Part shown: piece after piece, positions 34,489 to 47,900 of the stretch | Layout of the letters: each line of letters opens with the position of its first letter | Numbering within the stretch: position 1 is the stretch's first letter | Origin: Hyaloscypha bicolor E | Lineage: Eukaryota > Ascomycota > Leotiomycetes > Helotiales > Hyaloscyphaceae | Assembly: GCF_002865645.1 (NCBI RefSeq) | Contig: NW_020194675.1 | Span: 1-64,000 of the forward strand | Reading direction: 5' to 3' | DNA length: 64,000 nt | The notes under the pieces: generated by a model | The model's database searches: none | Told to the model about the DNA's origin: nothing | The model's input: only the letters and a program-made list of their open reading frames with translations | Translations under genes and position numbers: made by a program

Positions 34489-36937
34489 ATGGCTCGTTCT
34501 CTCATTACTTCTGATCCCGACGCTCGACCCGAACACTTCCGAAATCTATTTGAGGAATGTCTCTTTGTGTTTATGGTTATGATGGCCACAGCTTCCACAA
34601 CATTCCTTCAAGGCGTCGTCGTTATCAACACCGCTACGATTGCAAGGGACTTGATCATGACTCCAGCCCAGGTCACCTGGATATCTGCAGCCATTGGGTA
34701 TGGTTCAAAGCCGTGACTTCAATTCAATTCGAATTACTGACATGCTGCAGTCTTGCGAGTGGCTCTTTCATGCTATTCTTCGGCAAGACCGCCGACCTTA
34801 TTGGCCGCAAACTCCAACTTCTCGCTGGCATGGCATTCCTCAGTGTTACATCCCTCGCAACGGCTTTTGTTTCTAGTCCAATCGGTTTGAATGTACTCTG
34901 CGGCTTTCTCGGTCTTGGCACGGCAGTCATCTCACCCCCAGCCGTTGGAACCTTGTTCGCTACATACCCAGAAGGTCAAAGACGGAACAAGGCAACGGGA
35001 GCCCTTGGCTGCGGAAATCCTATCGGCTTCATATTAGGAAGTGTCTCGTCGGGGATTGTCACCAAATACTTCTCCTGGAGAGCTTCGTTCATCGTCGTCG
35101 CCATTTTCTTCGCGATCATAACTGTGTCTTCGTTCTGGACAATGCCTCCAACCCCGAGAGCTGGCTCGCTGTGTTCAGAGGCAAAGCAATTCGATTATCT
35201 AGGAACAGTCCTCACCATCCTTGGTTTTGCTCTCGTATCGGCGGCACTGACGTTCGTATCTCTTCTTTTTCCTTGTTCCTGCACTAACATCGTCCCAGAG
35301 AAGCCCCAGAACTCGGCTGGCAATCCCTCCAAGTTGTTATGATGTTCTTGTTTGGTTTCATCTGCCTGGTCGGCTTCGCGACCTGGGAGAATTACTATCC
35401 ATTTCCACTTCTGAATCCAGTGGTGTGGAAGAATAAAACATACACTCTTTGCGTGTTGTGTGTCTTCTTCGGATACATGTCGTTCATTACCAATCTATTT
35501 TGGATCTCGCTGTACATGCAAGATGTACAACACTTGTCTCCTCTTCATATTGCTGTGCAACTACTCCCACAGGCCTTCGTTGGTTTCATTTGGAGTTATA
35601 TTGGCCAAGCACTGGTATCGAAAATACCTGGAAAGATAATCATGGGAATTGGCGCCATGGCTTATTTAGTTGGAGCAGCTCTTCAGATCTTCGTGAGGCA
35701 GGACACGAGTTACTGGATGATTTTATTTCCATCGCTGTGCATCACCGTCATCGGGGCAGATTTCCAGTTCATCGTATCGAACGTATGTCTCCCTTCGCAT
35801 ACAATTCCCATCAACTGACGATCTTAGCTCTATATCTCAAAACAAATGCCTACGCAATCATCCCTCGCTGCTGGCGTTCTCCAGACGGTAATGCGCGTTT
35901 CTATATCAATTGGCCTGGCCATCTCGGCCGCAGTCTATGGAAGCGTCGCACAAACGCCGAAAGGGAGAGAAGACGTGAACCTGCCATTTGAACGCGCATA
36001 TCTCTGCTCGCTCATGTTCGCCGTCGTCGGACTACTGTTTGTCCCTTTCATGAAAATCGAAAGGCAAGGAACGAAGTATCAACCACCTTCATTTACGGGC
36101 ACAAAAATAGTTGATGAGGACCGCCCTCGAACTGGAGGAGAGTATTCTGATCGTCTAAGCACTGAATCGCATCGCCGCATCATCAGCAACAAACCCAGTC
36201 AAACCAGTCTGTGGAGTTCTGCAACGGCGGGAAGTGTGGATTCTTTCTTTCCGAGGTGGAGTTGGGAGCCCGAGATAGCGTGGCCGGACGACAGGTATCA
36301 ACACAGAAACGCGAACGTTGTGTACGAGGTCTGTATCAAGTGTTTGGATGAGAGAGTGGTTGTAGTACAACCTCATCCTGTTGATGCTGGACATCGACCT
36401 GAAACCCTGGATCTGAACCCGTATCGATGCATTGAGGAGAGTTCTTATCGTGATCCGAACGGTCCGGCAGTCGACGAAAACCCATGCAACTTGGAGGGGT
36501 ATTATGTCGGACGGGACGCCGGGATCAGCCGCTTCAGCAGCACCGAAACACTGCTCGCAAACACGTATGCCAATTCACGACCGTCTTCCAGCAGGCCCCC
36601 ATCACGAGCTCCATCACGAAGAGGGCTCTCAAGCGGAGATGCAACAACCATCAGATACGGAATCATGAGCAGCAACTTCAGCAGCGCCGAAACTCTGCAT
36701 CCACATACACATGAACCGATGCTCCACAGAACGCCTTCACGAAGGGAAACCACGCCTTTCAGCAGCAATCCACCACTCAGTTCTTTCCCTGCTCCTCCCC
36801 AGAGATCGAGTACGTCGCTCATTTTGAATGAGGACGTGAGGATGTCAGGTGCGAGATTGGACGGGTCGGAGACAGGGAGTGTTGATTCAAGGGACCCAAT
36901 GTATAGAGTTTCGAGAGGAGGCAGGGGGTGGGTCTGA
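34489..36937 (+). CDS. MFS transporter (DHA2-like) with about 300-residue cytoplasmic tail
   Basis: Exons 34489-34697, 34751-35251, 35299-35782 and 35828-36937 join in frame (767 residues). Introns have ACTGACAT, CACTAACAT and AACTGACG branch sites. The N-terminal half shows LQGVVVINTATIARDL, the inter-helix motif FFGKTADLIGRK and GNPIGFILGSVSSG; more membrane helices follow to about residue 460. This fits the DHA2/14-helix drug:H+ antiporter group, plasma membrane. After the last helix (LLFVPFMKIERQG) the protein goes on for about 300 residues of Ser/Arg/Pro-rich sequence with repeated SRF/SNFSS(T/A)ETL and RPPSRAPSRR words, not usual for the family. The ATG at 34351 is in frame but gives a leader without a function I can see. 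Confidence 0.85.
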
Positions 36938-37373
36938 GGTGCGTTTCATGGCGTTGGTTTCGTTCACATGTTGTCCTGCCGCTCCCTGGGGCTAGTATAT
37001 AGGGAAAAGCCGGATTCTCTAGATCGAGAAGTCAGGCGTGTTTGTATGGAAGAGGATGAAACGTGGCAGGTAGGCGCGGATTTTTGGGAACTTTTGGGAG
37101 TAGAATGCCTTTATTTATCCATCGAAGTGTGGATTTCACGGTACGCTACTAGGCAGACATTGGAGGGATTGGAAGGGAGCTTGGAACATTTCTCGGGCTT
37201 TAAATGGGGTGTGGCGTTGCTAGATTGAGGTTGATTCTGAGGAGAATTGCAAAAAATAGCTATAATTTGGTAATAATGGGTAACAGCGGTGAGTTCAATG
37301 TGGGGATTATGAACGAGATTGATGGCTTGTTGATGTCCTTCTTTGAGAGTCTGTGATTACCTCGAGTGAGTCT
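36938..37373. other. Intergenic between convergent genes
   Basis: This is the shared 3' region of the MFS gene (plus) and the methyltransferase gene (minus). An 86-codon plus frame (36968-37228) has no recognisable domain. Confidence 0.4.
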
Positions 37374-38352
37374 TCATTCTCTCCAAACAGAAAACTTAAT
37401 AGCTCTCCCATCTGGCCCATGAGTCTCATTTATGGATCTCCGCTCAACTTCAAACATCTCAACCTCAACCCTCCACTTCGACCCTGTCGCCTCCCCAATC
37501 TCCACCCACATCTTCCTAAAACTCTCCTCATTATGTCGAAACATACTCTGCGCTTCATTCGTCCTATGCACCTTCTCCCCAGCAATCACATTCCCCACCT
37601 GTCTCCCAAGCACCACACTCCCCTTCCTCGCCCTCAAAGTCTCTATAATTCTTTTACAAACCTTCACTTGCTGCTCATAATCAAACAGATGCAGAAAACT
37701 CCCAGCGTACAAGATATCAATCCTGCCTTCTAGATCCTTTAATGGAGACGAGGGGTCGAAGACGTCTGCTGCGATGAAGGTGGATTGTAGGGTGGAAGAG
37801 TCACGGAAGAGTTTGTAGCCTAGGGCGAAGAACTCTGGGCGCAGGTCGGCGCCGTAGAGATGAGAGGAGGGCGCGCCGTCGTAAACTAGACGCCGGATTT
37901 CTTGACCGAAACAACAGCCTAGGTCGAGGAAGTTCTCGTTTCCGGTCTTGAGGCGCTGGAGGATGGTGGGGTAGGAGCGGGAGAGGGAGATGGCTCTGCG
38001 TAATGTTAATTTGAGGTCTGGAAGTTGCAAAGTGGTATTTTATAATGGCTTTAGACGTACAAGTCGAGAAATCGAAAGCCGCCAATACAAGGGTAGGGAA
38101 AGGCTTTCCAGGCTTCGTCTCTCTATCACCACGTTAGCTGGCACATTTTTGAAGGTGATTTCGCTTAACGAATCTCACAATCTTGTACACATGATCCTCG
38201 ACCTCGGCGGCTGGAACCTTGCTATAGTTCTCCAGTAACTCTCGTGCTGATTCTCCCAGCTTCTTTCCAATTTCTGGATCGTACCAGGGTACATCTTTCT
38301 CTCGTGCCTCGATCTTTGCTAGTACATTGGGGATGTCGGTGAGAGCCATCAT
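37374..38352 (-). CDS. SAM-dependent methyltransferase, meroterpenoid-pathway type (Trt5/AusD-like)
   Basis: Exons 38352-38179, 38122-38061 and 37995-37374 join in frame (285 residues). The helical start (ELLENYSKVPAAEVEDHVYK, RDEAWKAFPYPCIGGFRFL) is typical of fungal methyltransferases from meroterpenoid clusters. The SAM-binding motif I is FLDLGCCFGQEIRRL at about residue 102, followed by VYDGAPSSHLYGADLRPEF, IAADVFDP and DILYAGSFLHLFD. The substrate is not known. No polyketide synthase, prenyltransferase or cyclase lies nearby, so it is outside an evident cluster. The frame is intact. Confidence 0.82.
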
Positions 38353-38867
38353 GTATCGAAATCGCCTAGACGTGGATTTTCTAAGATTGTGGTGAAGACG
38401 AGGTTATCCGGAGAGGGATTTGCATTTAAAAATTGCAGGGCATGTGCCCATATTTATAGACGGCATTGCGTGATATCTGCGGTGCCGAAAAGCCGTTTCC
38501 GCCCCGACATGTTTTGTTTTCGGCAGAGAGAAACAATCCAGAGACGGATGGATACTTCCTTTAGTCCATACCTTCTGCTATCAACGACACTCAACAGTGT
38601 TCTTAGCTATTACAGGAGCAAACATAAAAGTATTATAATTAGATACAAGCCCAGGCAATTATCTTTCTCCCGAGCTAGTAAGTGTACCCTTTTAGACAAT
38701 CTGCATCTAAAACCTCATCTACATTGACTTGAGCAGGAATAAATTCCAGCAGCTCTCACCACTCACTTGTATTTGAAATTCTAGTTCATTTCATTTAGGA
38801 TTTGTTCAAACCCACAGTACTAAAGTTAGAGAAGAAGTAGCTTAGCCGTTGTTAACAGAAAGCATAC

Positions 38868-39560
38868 CTACAGCTTCTGTTCATCGTAATCCCACAAAGA
38901 ATAAACCCTCTGCCGAAACTGCCGAGCGCAGAGTAAACGGCATTTGACCCTTGATAAGACCGATATCAAGTCTCTTTCATCCATGTTCTCTGGAACAAAA
39001 AATGCCCGCTTCATATCACAGAACGCCCTGGCTCCAGCACAATTCTAAATCCCGTTCCTCTGGCTACGAAGTATAGTGAGCCCAATCTCGAGAAGGTACG
39101 GAATGAATCAGGGTCAGCCCTATAGCCTCCGTTTGCAAAATTCTCTATATGTCTTCCGAGATCCCCACCATTTCGCAAAGGAATTGTCCAGTTGCTCTTG
39201 CAGCTCTCTCTAAATGGGCCCAGGATCGATAAGCAAGATTTCGGCAACTTTGACTTTAGGATGATAGTCTAGGCGTAAGACCGAGCCTATTCCTGTAACA
39301 TTTGCTGCTGAGAAAACACGACTCACCGAGTCAGGCATGCCGCAATATTTAGTCCCACCCTTGTCGACTTAAGGCGTTCACAAAAGGTGCGCAAATCCTC
39401 CTCTAGTTATAGCTTATCGGCCATGGCGAGGGCGAGCCTAAAGCAGCTAATGTGAAACGAGAACAATATATCGACTGTCCAAGACAGCATCAGCATGATT
39501 TGTGGGCGAGAGCTGATAATATTTGAATCCCACTCGGCAGCCTTGCGCTCAACCTACTCG
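38868..39560 (-). pseudogene. Decayed coding region of unknown family
   Basis: The minus strand gives protein-like pieces in changing frames: EEDLRTFCERLKSTRVGLN near 39400, YHPKVKVAEILLIDPGP near 39250, then RELQEQLDNSFAKWWGSRK after a TAG, FRTFSRLGSLYFVARGTG, and a last piece FCDMKRAFFVPENMDERDL running to a stop at 38868. I do not know the family. The TAG after DPGPI could be a former Gln codon. It may be a helical signalling domain of a fungal STAND-like protein, but that is a guess. Confidence 0.35.
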
Positions 39561-39944
39561 GAGTGATAATTTGCTACCCTGTTGCGCGGTGAGGTTATTT
39601 ATAATCTCCAATGGAAACCCCTGCAATTGCCAACTAATCACCCACACAAAAGATCAACAAAAACAAAAGCAGTAAGATGAATATATCCATTCAACACTTC
39701 GCTAGCTAGCTATCAATCCAAGCTGCGTACCCGAACCGATCAATCAAGTCCTGGATCCCATCTAATAAAACAAAAGAAATCCAACGGTATATAGATAGAT
39801 ATGTGCACATGGGTATCATACTCATACAGCACCATTATTCAAGATCCCAAACACCATCCATGCTATCTCTTCCTTGTTCTTTTCCCCATTTCCACCACCT
39901 TCTCACCGCACTCGCGTTGCTCGTCTTCCTCGTTTCCGGCTTCC

Positions 39945-42900
39945 TCATTGCGGCGACTCACTCCCCGACCCACTCGCACTCCCAAAATAACTCTGATCAA
40001 CCCTCCAAATCCACTCCACCTTCTCCCTCTCACTCCTCGCCTTAAAAAGCCACGTGTTATCCGTTCCATAAACAGCAAAGACCGTCTCCTCATCCCGTTC
40101 CCCTGCCCTGCCCCTTTGTCCCCCACCGCTTGGTGGTGTCCCATTCGCACTTCTTTGCAGAAGTCGTGCGATCTCCGGCCGGGAGTCGACTCGCGAGTTC
40201 CGCAGACTAACAACGCCAACTTCTTCCCCATCAGGCACAGAATGCACATACAGATACGGCCGTCGCAACTCCACGAACCGCCTCACCCATCGTGTTGAAT
40301 CCACAGATGGCGTTAATAGATATCCGCCTTTGAGGATAGTGGGGTTCTTTGGGATGAGCGAGAGGGACGCGAGGAGCGAGGGTCGAGAGGGGATGGGGGC
40401 GGAGGTGGATGGTGCAACGGAGGGGGGTTCCGTGTTTGAGGGCGTGAGGATGCGGTTTATGGGGTCAGGGAGGAGGGTCCACAACTGTAAATACTTCTCC
40501 AGCAATTGCTTATCGCGGTCTGGAATCGTTTTTTCGGAGGTTTCTTCTTCTGGGGGGGTAGAAGTTCCGTTCCTAACTGGAGCGGAAGCTCCGGAAGGTA
40601 TAGGGAATTGGATTCTGTTTAGGAGAGGTTGAGCTGCTTCAATCTCCGCGAGTCGATGTTTCCGCCGCTTCGCAGCAATATGATCTCGAATTAGGCTTAC
40701 ACCCCGCGGACTCCAATTTGTAAGACCCTCCTCGCCTTTCACATAGTCATTCTGCGTGTTCATTCGCCACAGATCACCTGCTCTTTTCACAGGCGTCGGT
40801 CTCACTGAGATCGAGAATACTCCGCTCGTAGAGTGCACGATTCTTAGGCTCTGCCACAGCGAAGCAAACATCGATGTAGAGCGGACGTACGAGCGAGACA
40901 GGATCTGGGAGAAGAGGTGGATAGAGAAGGTTACTGGCGAGGCAAGTTTAGGCGAGCTGACATCCCAGAGGAGTGACATCTGTATCTTGTACTTGTCGGC
41001 TGTGACACGGTCGAGGAGGAGGGAGGCGTGCGCTGAAGAGTCCCATTGCCCGACCACGGTTATGTTTGTTGTGCCGTTGGCGTTCTGCTTCACGGCGGGC
41101 TTAGAGACCAGCTTCATGGCGATCTCAGGGGTTGGGGACCCGAGATCAGGGGTCTTACCAACGTGGTCAACGAGTTGAATTCGCCCTACTCGAAGACCGG
41201 AGACGTCTTGCCAGGGAAGAGCTTCACCGGAGCTGTGAGTCATGTCGACAACGATTCGACGTTGCAGACCTTGATGAAGCTGGTATGATCCCTTGTCCAA
41301 ATCGGTGGTCTGGATGACTTCTACAGGAAGATAGTCTCCGTTCTCAGCGAGCTCGAGAATCTGTACCCTTGCAAAGACATCATGCTTCTCTTCCATATAG
41401 AACTGAGATTCCGAGATCCGCGCATTCTTGCGCTTTTGAGGTCGAGGCATGCTGTCTCGCATATCGTCCCAGCTGAGCAGCTTGTCTAGGTGCATCGAGG
41501 AGACTTTGGCGAAGATGGCAACTCGAAGTGAGACATCGGTAGGCCCGAACATTGGAACACTCATGCTGTGAACACTCTCAAATCGAATCGGTCCCTCATC
41601 GAAGTCTTTGATCATCTGCGTTGTCGTGATCCCGCCTTCTTCTGAGATGCCTGGAATGAAGAGCTGAGCGTGGACTTCAGTTCCCTCTCGCTCGGCAAAG
41701 CCAACCAACTCGTGCACGACGACGTTGAATTTCAGTGTACTCGAAGGCGCTCTTGCCGATGAAGGCTCCAAAGACAGTTTGATCATACCAATAGCGTGGG
41801 ATGTATACGGTGACAAGGCATCAAAGCTGAAGTCTTGGACTCTGCTTTCGAAAACAGCGGCCAAGGGCACATCAACGTCGCCGACATGAGTATACTGCGG
41901 CATGCAAGTCTCCATAAAAGGATTGTCGAGGCGGAAATGCTGCAAGTATTCCGGACGATCCATGTACTGATGCATCTGCCTCATAAGCCTGACACGATCT
42001 TGTAGCTTCTCCAAGCTCCACAGATGGACAACACTGTTCCGGTAATCGATAACTCGAACGCCGACACAGGGTTTCTTGGCATCCTCGAGGAAGAGATCGT
42101 CGCCTTCGCCTGAGATGCCATTCAAGACCATATCGTATGATGAGCATATATCATGCCCAATATCGACGATGGCAAATTGGAAGACGACGCTCTCATCCAT
42201 CTCTTGGCTCATGACCTGGGCTTCTTTCAGGGGTGCAGCGTATTGCAAGATAGCTTCTGCCATCCTGACATAATTTCGACCTCGCCAGTGCTCGACGACT
42301 TTCGATGCAATAGCAATCTCCTGCTCGGTAAGCGGTATTGGACCATCAGAAGAGCCCGTCCTCGGCGCCATCTGCTGCAGTTTTTCCTCAAATTCTTTTC
42401 TCTGCGCATCCAGTTGCCTCATCATCTCCGCCTTGACCTCCCTCAAGCTCTCCTCCATCCTCGCCTTCTCCTTCTTGATCTCCTCGACCTCAACATTGGC
42501 GGCTTCAGCAGACTTGAGTTGATCCTGATACTCCTCCTTCTGCTTGTCAAGCTGAACTTGCATCTCCTCCCTCACCTCCCTCATCTTGTCCTCCACCTCG
42601 CCCTGCTTCGGCGTACTTGGCATCGTTAGCGCCGTATCCAACGAAAAGTTATCCAAGGTCCCATTCGACATATACTTCTCTCGAACGGGATAACTCGTAT
42701 TTGAATCCAAATCATCATCGACATTCTGGCCCGCTCGCTCTGCTCTTGCTCGTTGCACATCCTCGAACAGGATATTGAGCTCCTCATCTGTAAGGCCGGC
42801 GATCTTCTGGTCTGTGCCGAGTATAGCGCCAGCTGCTTCTCGTCGCGCGAACGACCAGTCGGAGTCCCTGCCTCGCTGGAATGGCATCGGTGATTCGGGG

Positions 42901-44901
42901 CGGCTGCCTTCCCATTCTGCTTCTGATACTGCTTTGCTGAATGTTCGCTCGTGGCCGGGTCGGGGACTCGGCGAGGGTGAGACTTTTTCGAAATCTCCCA
43001 TTTGGCTGGCGATGATGGAGTGTCGGAGGGAACTTTGCTCGGCTCGTTCTGCTCGCGCTTCCATGGGGTGGTTGAAGCGGAAGATGTGGAAGTCTCCGAG
43101 GATTACTCGATAGCCACTTCGTAAGCGTTTTGGTTCCATAATTCGCTTTCCGTTGACCATTACTGCTGCACCTTCTTTCGGCACAAGAGTGACGATGTTG
43201 TCGACGTTTTCGAATGTGCAGTGCTCGTGAAGGATTCTGCTACCGTTTAGTCGGATCTCTGCCATGTGAGCGTGGTCACCGTCGACGTTGCCAACAGTCG
43301 TTGTCCCTGGCTTGAGGTTGTAGACCAAACATTCAGCCAGTAAAGGGTCATCTGATAAGTTCACCAAATGCGGCATCTTCTTCGGCGTATGCAAGCCCAC
43401 GAATCCCTTCTCAATGCTGATTCCGAGTTCCTCCAAAGCTGCTTCTCGCTCCTTGTGAATCTCTTCCGTCTTGGCCAATTTCTGCTCCCAGGTTTGGTTG
43501 AGGTCCGTGTACAGCTTTTCGCTCTGGCTAAGTTGCTCTGCAATTTCTGCCTTTGAAACTTTCTTGATCGTGCCGTCCGGCTGCACAATACTGACCATCT
43601 GTTGGGACAGTGGTGTGCCTTCAGCATACACCTCTTCAGTAGTACCACCACCTCCACTGAGCTTACTCCTCAGAGACGCCAGCTCTTCCTTCAGCTCCCT
43701 GATCATCCGAGCGTTCGCATCCTCGTTAACCACAGCATGATTCTTGATCCTCTTCGCACTGTCCGCATATCGCAGTGTACTAAGGGTCTCGTCAAAATTG
43801 ATATCCGCCGGGCTGATAGCAGCAATCATAGCCGTCATGCTGTTTCCACCCAACGAGTCCTTCAGCAGCCAAGTCAACACACTGTCTCGATACGGCACCT
43901 GACCTGCCCCTTTCCCAGTCTTCTTCTTCTTCCCATCCGACAGATCCGCCAACGCAGCAATGACTCTCCCCAGCGTCGACAGCGAGCGATTAATCTCCGC
44001 GCCTTCCTTCAACCTGGCCCCAGTGGCACCCGTGCTCGTCGCTCTTTCCGAGCCCGCAAGATCCACAAGTGAAATCTTGGCCACCTTCTCCATCGCCATG
44101 TTGGTTTCGACATCATGTCTTTTCTGGGTAAGGGTAAGAGTAAACACCGCATGACTCCTCGAACTCGTCTCATTCATATTCGTGGCCGCCACCGTCCTGG
44201 CCTTATTCCCCTCATCCATCAGGTGCTCAATCTCATTGAAGCTGCTCACCACCAATTTGGCCAGATCCTCGACATACGGCCCTGTCGAAGGATGTTCGCG
44301 CACTTTGAGATTCCCTTTCGTGCTCGGATTCAGCAGATCCCTAACTCGCTCGTTGTAAATTTCCAGATACGAGACTTCGACCGTACACCGCAAATGCTTA
44401 TCCTCCTGCAGCGCCGTAATCCTTTCGAACATATCCTGGCAAATCTTAGGGATGACACCCGCTTCGGATCCATACCCCATCATCGAGTACGATTTTCCGG
44501 ACCCCGTTTGCCCGTACGCAAAAATACAGTTATTGTACCCCTGGAATGCATTATCGAGCAAAGGCTTTCCCAGGTCATGGTGAAGGTTGTCTTGCCCCGC
44601 ATAATGAGGGTCGGAACGGTCGAACGACCAGTACGATTTGTCGAACGCGAAGACCTTCTGTCCTACATCTTTGGCGCCGCCTTTCCCGGAGCGCATGCGC
44701 TCTTCTGCTTCTGGAGGCGGGACCAAGATCGTCTGCGCATCTTTCATCTGCACGATACATTTTGCTCCGCGGTCAAGTTCTGCACTTATTTAGCAGGTGC
44801 CTTGAGGCTGGGAGGGATGGGGAGGGAGGAGACACACCTCTGCCATTGAAAGGCCGCACTCGCACCACCACCTTGATGTTCCCTCCACCTGCCGGTGCCA
44901 T
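39945..44901 (-). CDS. uncA: Kinesin-3 motor protein (UncA/Unc-104/KIF1A-like)
   Basis: Exon 1 (44901-44838) reads MAPAGGGNIKVVVRVRPF; a 58-bp intron follows; exon 2 (44779-39945) runs unbroken to the stop, for 1632 residues, the usual length of fungal Unc-104. The motor domain fills the first 380 residues: P-loop GQTGSGKSYSMMG at about 112, NETSSRSHAVF (switch I), LVDLAGSERA (switch II). An FHA domain lies at about 510-620 (TTTVGNVDGDHAHM), coiled coil at about 760-850, KIF1B/DUF3694-type middle regions follow, and a PH domain ends the protein (about 1500-1620: ILKGGYLLTPSVDS). These motors carry early endosomes and vesicles towards microtubule plus ends; the PH domain binds membrane lipid. 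It is a conserved core gene and marks the inner border of the subtelomere. No damage is seen. Confidence 0.95.
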
Positions 44902-47900
44902 CTTTGCGTGTATGTGATTCACGCTGCCCACCAGCAGTTATCCCCAGGCCAGGCTACACCCCTTCCTCAAGGCTCTCAATCCCAAACCAGTATTCCGTAT
45001 CCAAATATCGACTCGAGCGGTGTGCAGGGTCGCAATTTCGTAGCCGAATCATCGAGTCCCCACCCCCTTTCATTCAGTCATAAAGATCGTGCCAGGTGTC
45101 GTTCGTTGTACGTGCCCGGTCCAGGCGAGAAGAAAAATGCTGAGTGTACCGATCCTCCCAATTTACCTGATCGGGAGCCCTCCACTTCCCCCTGTCCGCA
45201 CTTTTCTATCAAAGATTCGTTGACGTCGTGAGCAAGATGTATGTGTAGAGCGGAATAGGGGGTGGAAAGTGGTCGTGAAGGAGGGGTGCTCGGTGGGTTG
45301 TTTGCTTCGTTGAAATTCCGTCGCGTCGCTCTTCGCGTCCAGGTCAACATTTCGAGATTCTTCCGAGTTGCTCATCAAAGTACACACCCCTGTAATCATG
45401 CGGCAGTAGCCCGGGCGGCGCCATTTGGGGTGGCTCATTTGGGTGGCTGCATCAAACGATGGGAGAGGTGCATCAGTGAGCCGAGGAGTGGAAATATCAT
45501 GTGATGTGATGTGGCTGAAGCCACTTTCAGAGTTGTGGTTACGCAATACTGTGCAGTCATCGAGCTGGGCAGCATCGCTCTCTAAGCAAGGGACAATATT
45601 CATGAACCGTGTGAGGTATTTGTTGTTTTTGTATATTTTAAAAGGGTGACATTTAGTAATCTCTAAGGACTTCGAACTTAAAAAGCTAAAAGGGGTACCG
45701 GTAGCCTCTGTTACCTAGGTGAAGGCCCATCGGCTCTAGATCCGGGAGAAAACACGCAGCATATCACAAGCAAGAGGAAGGAGAGAGAAGATCTACCAGC
45801 GTCTATGTGGAGACAAGGGAGATTTGAGGAGGCAATCCTAGTATCAGGTTGATTGAAACATGAAACCCCTTTCCACTAACAGTGAATGGCAGAACGAAGA
45901 GAAGGGAAAGGTTGCACTTGTAGAACTGCAATGTGCGAGAAAGAAATCTCTTTCACGTAAGCCTCAGCGTGGACAAGAAGAAAGGAGGAGACGAAGCTGT
46001 CATTGGTTGGTGTCGAATTGTAGCCAAAGACACAGTGTGGAACAAAGATCAAGGATGGCCGGAGGGTGATTCATTTAGATGTGAAATTCACCTCAACCCG
46101 GAAATCGGGAAAGCCTTGGTGTTCTGGGTCCGATTTCGGGCATTTTTGTGCGATCTGCAACAAAACCATTGCGGTAGGAGTGAACGAAAAGAACGAGGGC
46201 AACTTTTAGGCAATGATATGAAAGAGCGAAACTAGAGTAAGCTTGGCAGTAGCGTAGGATCCCTCGCTCTTTGGCCACATCACAAAACCGTATGGTTAAT
46301 AGCATGCTCGAAGAAATTGTCTGCCAATTCCTATAGTCTGGCAATGCCCCCCTTGTTGATCGTTCTTGGGTTAATGCCCACGGTAACCCAACCTTGTAAC
46401 AAATCGACAGCCGGGAAGTTTGAAGGCACTACACAGGGCTAATTGATATTGAAGAGCAGTCGTTATCATTCCGAGTCCACAACGTGGATAAACTAAGAGC
46501 CAAAATCCTCGGGCGCCAACTTGAGCGGATCTACTAGAGAAGCTCTGACATGTCTTTACCAAATGATCTGCTTGATGATACCTTGTGGAGAGCTGGCGAA
46601 ATCGAACGGAGTCGTGTTGTTCGAGACACATTGAGGAGTCCCTTGTCTAAAGATCTTTATGGGGAAGGGCATCTTCGCGCCATTGCGGAATTTTAAATTG
46701 AGCGAGGAGAGCTGCGGCTAGCTGCCGTGGGCTAGATCATCAGATGAACCGGCTGCCGATTGTAGCATGATCTTAGCATTGACCGTTGATTCGAGGCCTC
46801 CCCCTGCATCGATCTTAGAGGGAGTACTCGGTGTTTTTGTGGATCAGTAAAATCAGCGACTGACGCGGATGGGAAACTGTTTGTCGTCTTCCTGTTCTTG
46901 GATGTGTGGTACTCCAAATGGCGGAAGTGGTTGTCTGCAGTGACCGAATAGCTGCGGAACATGGTTGGAGCCATCGAGTTGTAGGGGTCTGGTGGTTCAT
47001 AGCTAAAGGTAGCAATGCCAAAAGTCGGCAGCGCAGAGGGCCTTCGTCCGAACAGTTCTGCAAGACGCGATCCAGTCCTGAATCATCACACTTGTATTGC
47101 GAAGTTGCTCAATCGTAGTTCCGCAGGGAATAATCTTCGGAGAAGGGACGTCTTCGAACGACTTGAGGGGTTGATTTGCACAATTTGACCGGAGGGCACA
47201 CTCTGCCGTCGGTGTGAGAAGAGTAAGGCTATGGGCTGAACAAAATAAGAGGGGCGCTTGAATTCGACGAAAATCACCATTCGATTGCTAGCACAGGTTT
47301 TCACGTTATGCTTGCTCGAAGAAAGACTATTCGCAGTCAAGCACTCTCTCTCGGCCATCACCGGGACGGGATCTTTGCTTCAATCTTGGTCTGAGCTGCA
47401 ATAGATTCGAGAAGTTTCGTTTATTTCGTGAAGGCACTGATGAACGACTTCAACGCAAAATCGGCAGGTGCAATGAGCCTGTTTATGTCTTCGGCAGAAA
47501 GATGTTTGGTGCAAGGACATGGCCCCAATGCGAAACTAATTCAGGCACAACAAATTAGCGTCAAGATGCAGTTTCAATGGTAAGATTAAAGGTTAGTCTC
47601 CTTTGTAGAGGGCGTGCTCCACCTCGTGAATTCTGCCTTGCTTCAGGCAATGTACAACTTGATCAAGTGTGCGGGCGAAGCTGGACCGCGTTGTTTGGTG
47701 CTCCAGGCTGGGGCGGGACGAGCCTTTCTGGCCGTGAAACGAGGATGGGTAGCTGTGTTGTCATTGCTGCGGAGAAGGATAGGAGAAGTGTCTCTAAGAT
47801 TCGAGGAAGCAGAAGCGATGGGCGAGGAAGTTGGAGAGCATATTTGATTGAAATGATGACATGTCGTAACTGCTACAATCGAGAATGCATTCTTCGGATC

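Noticed and set aside
37374..38352. Methyltransferase as part of a meroterpenoid gene cluster
   Set aside because: No polyketide synthase, prenyltransferase or terpene cyclase is present in the window, so cluster membership is not supported.
40330..44917. Many frames of 60-244 codons on the plus strand opposite kinesin-3
   Set aside because: They are shadows of the long, well-recognised minus-strand kinesin frame.
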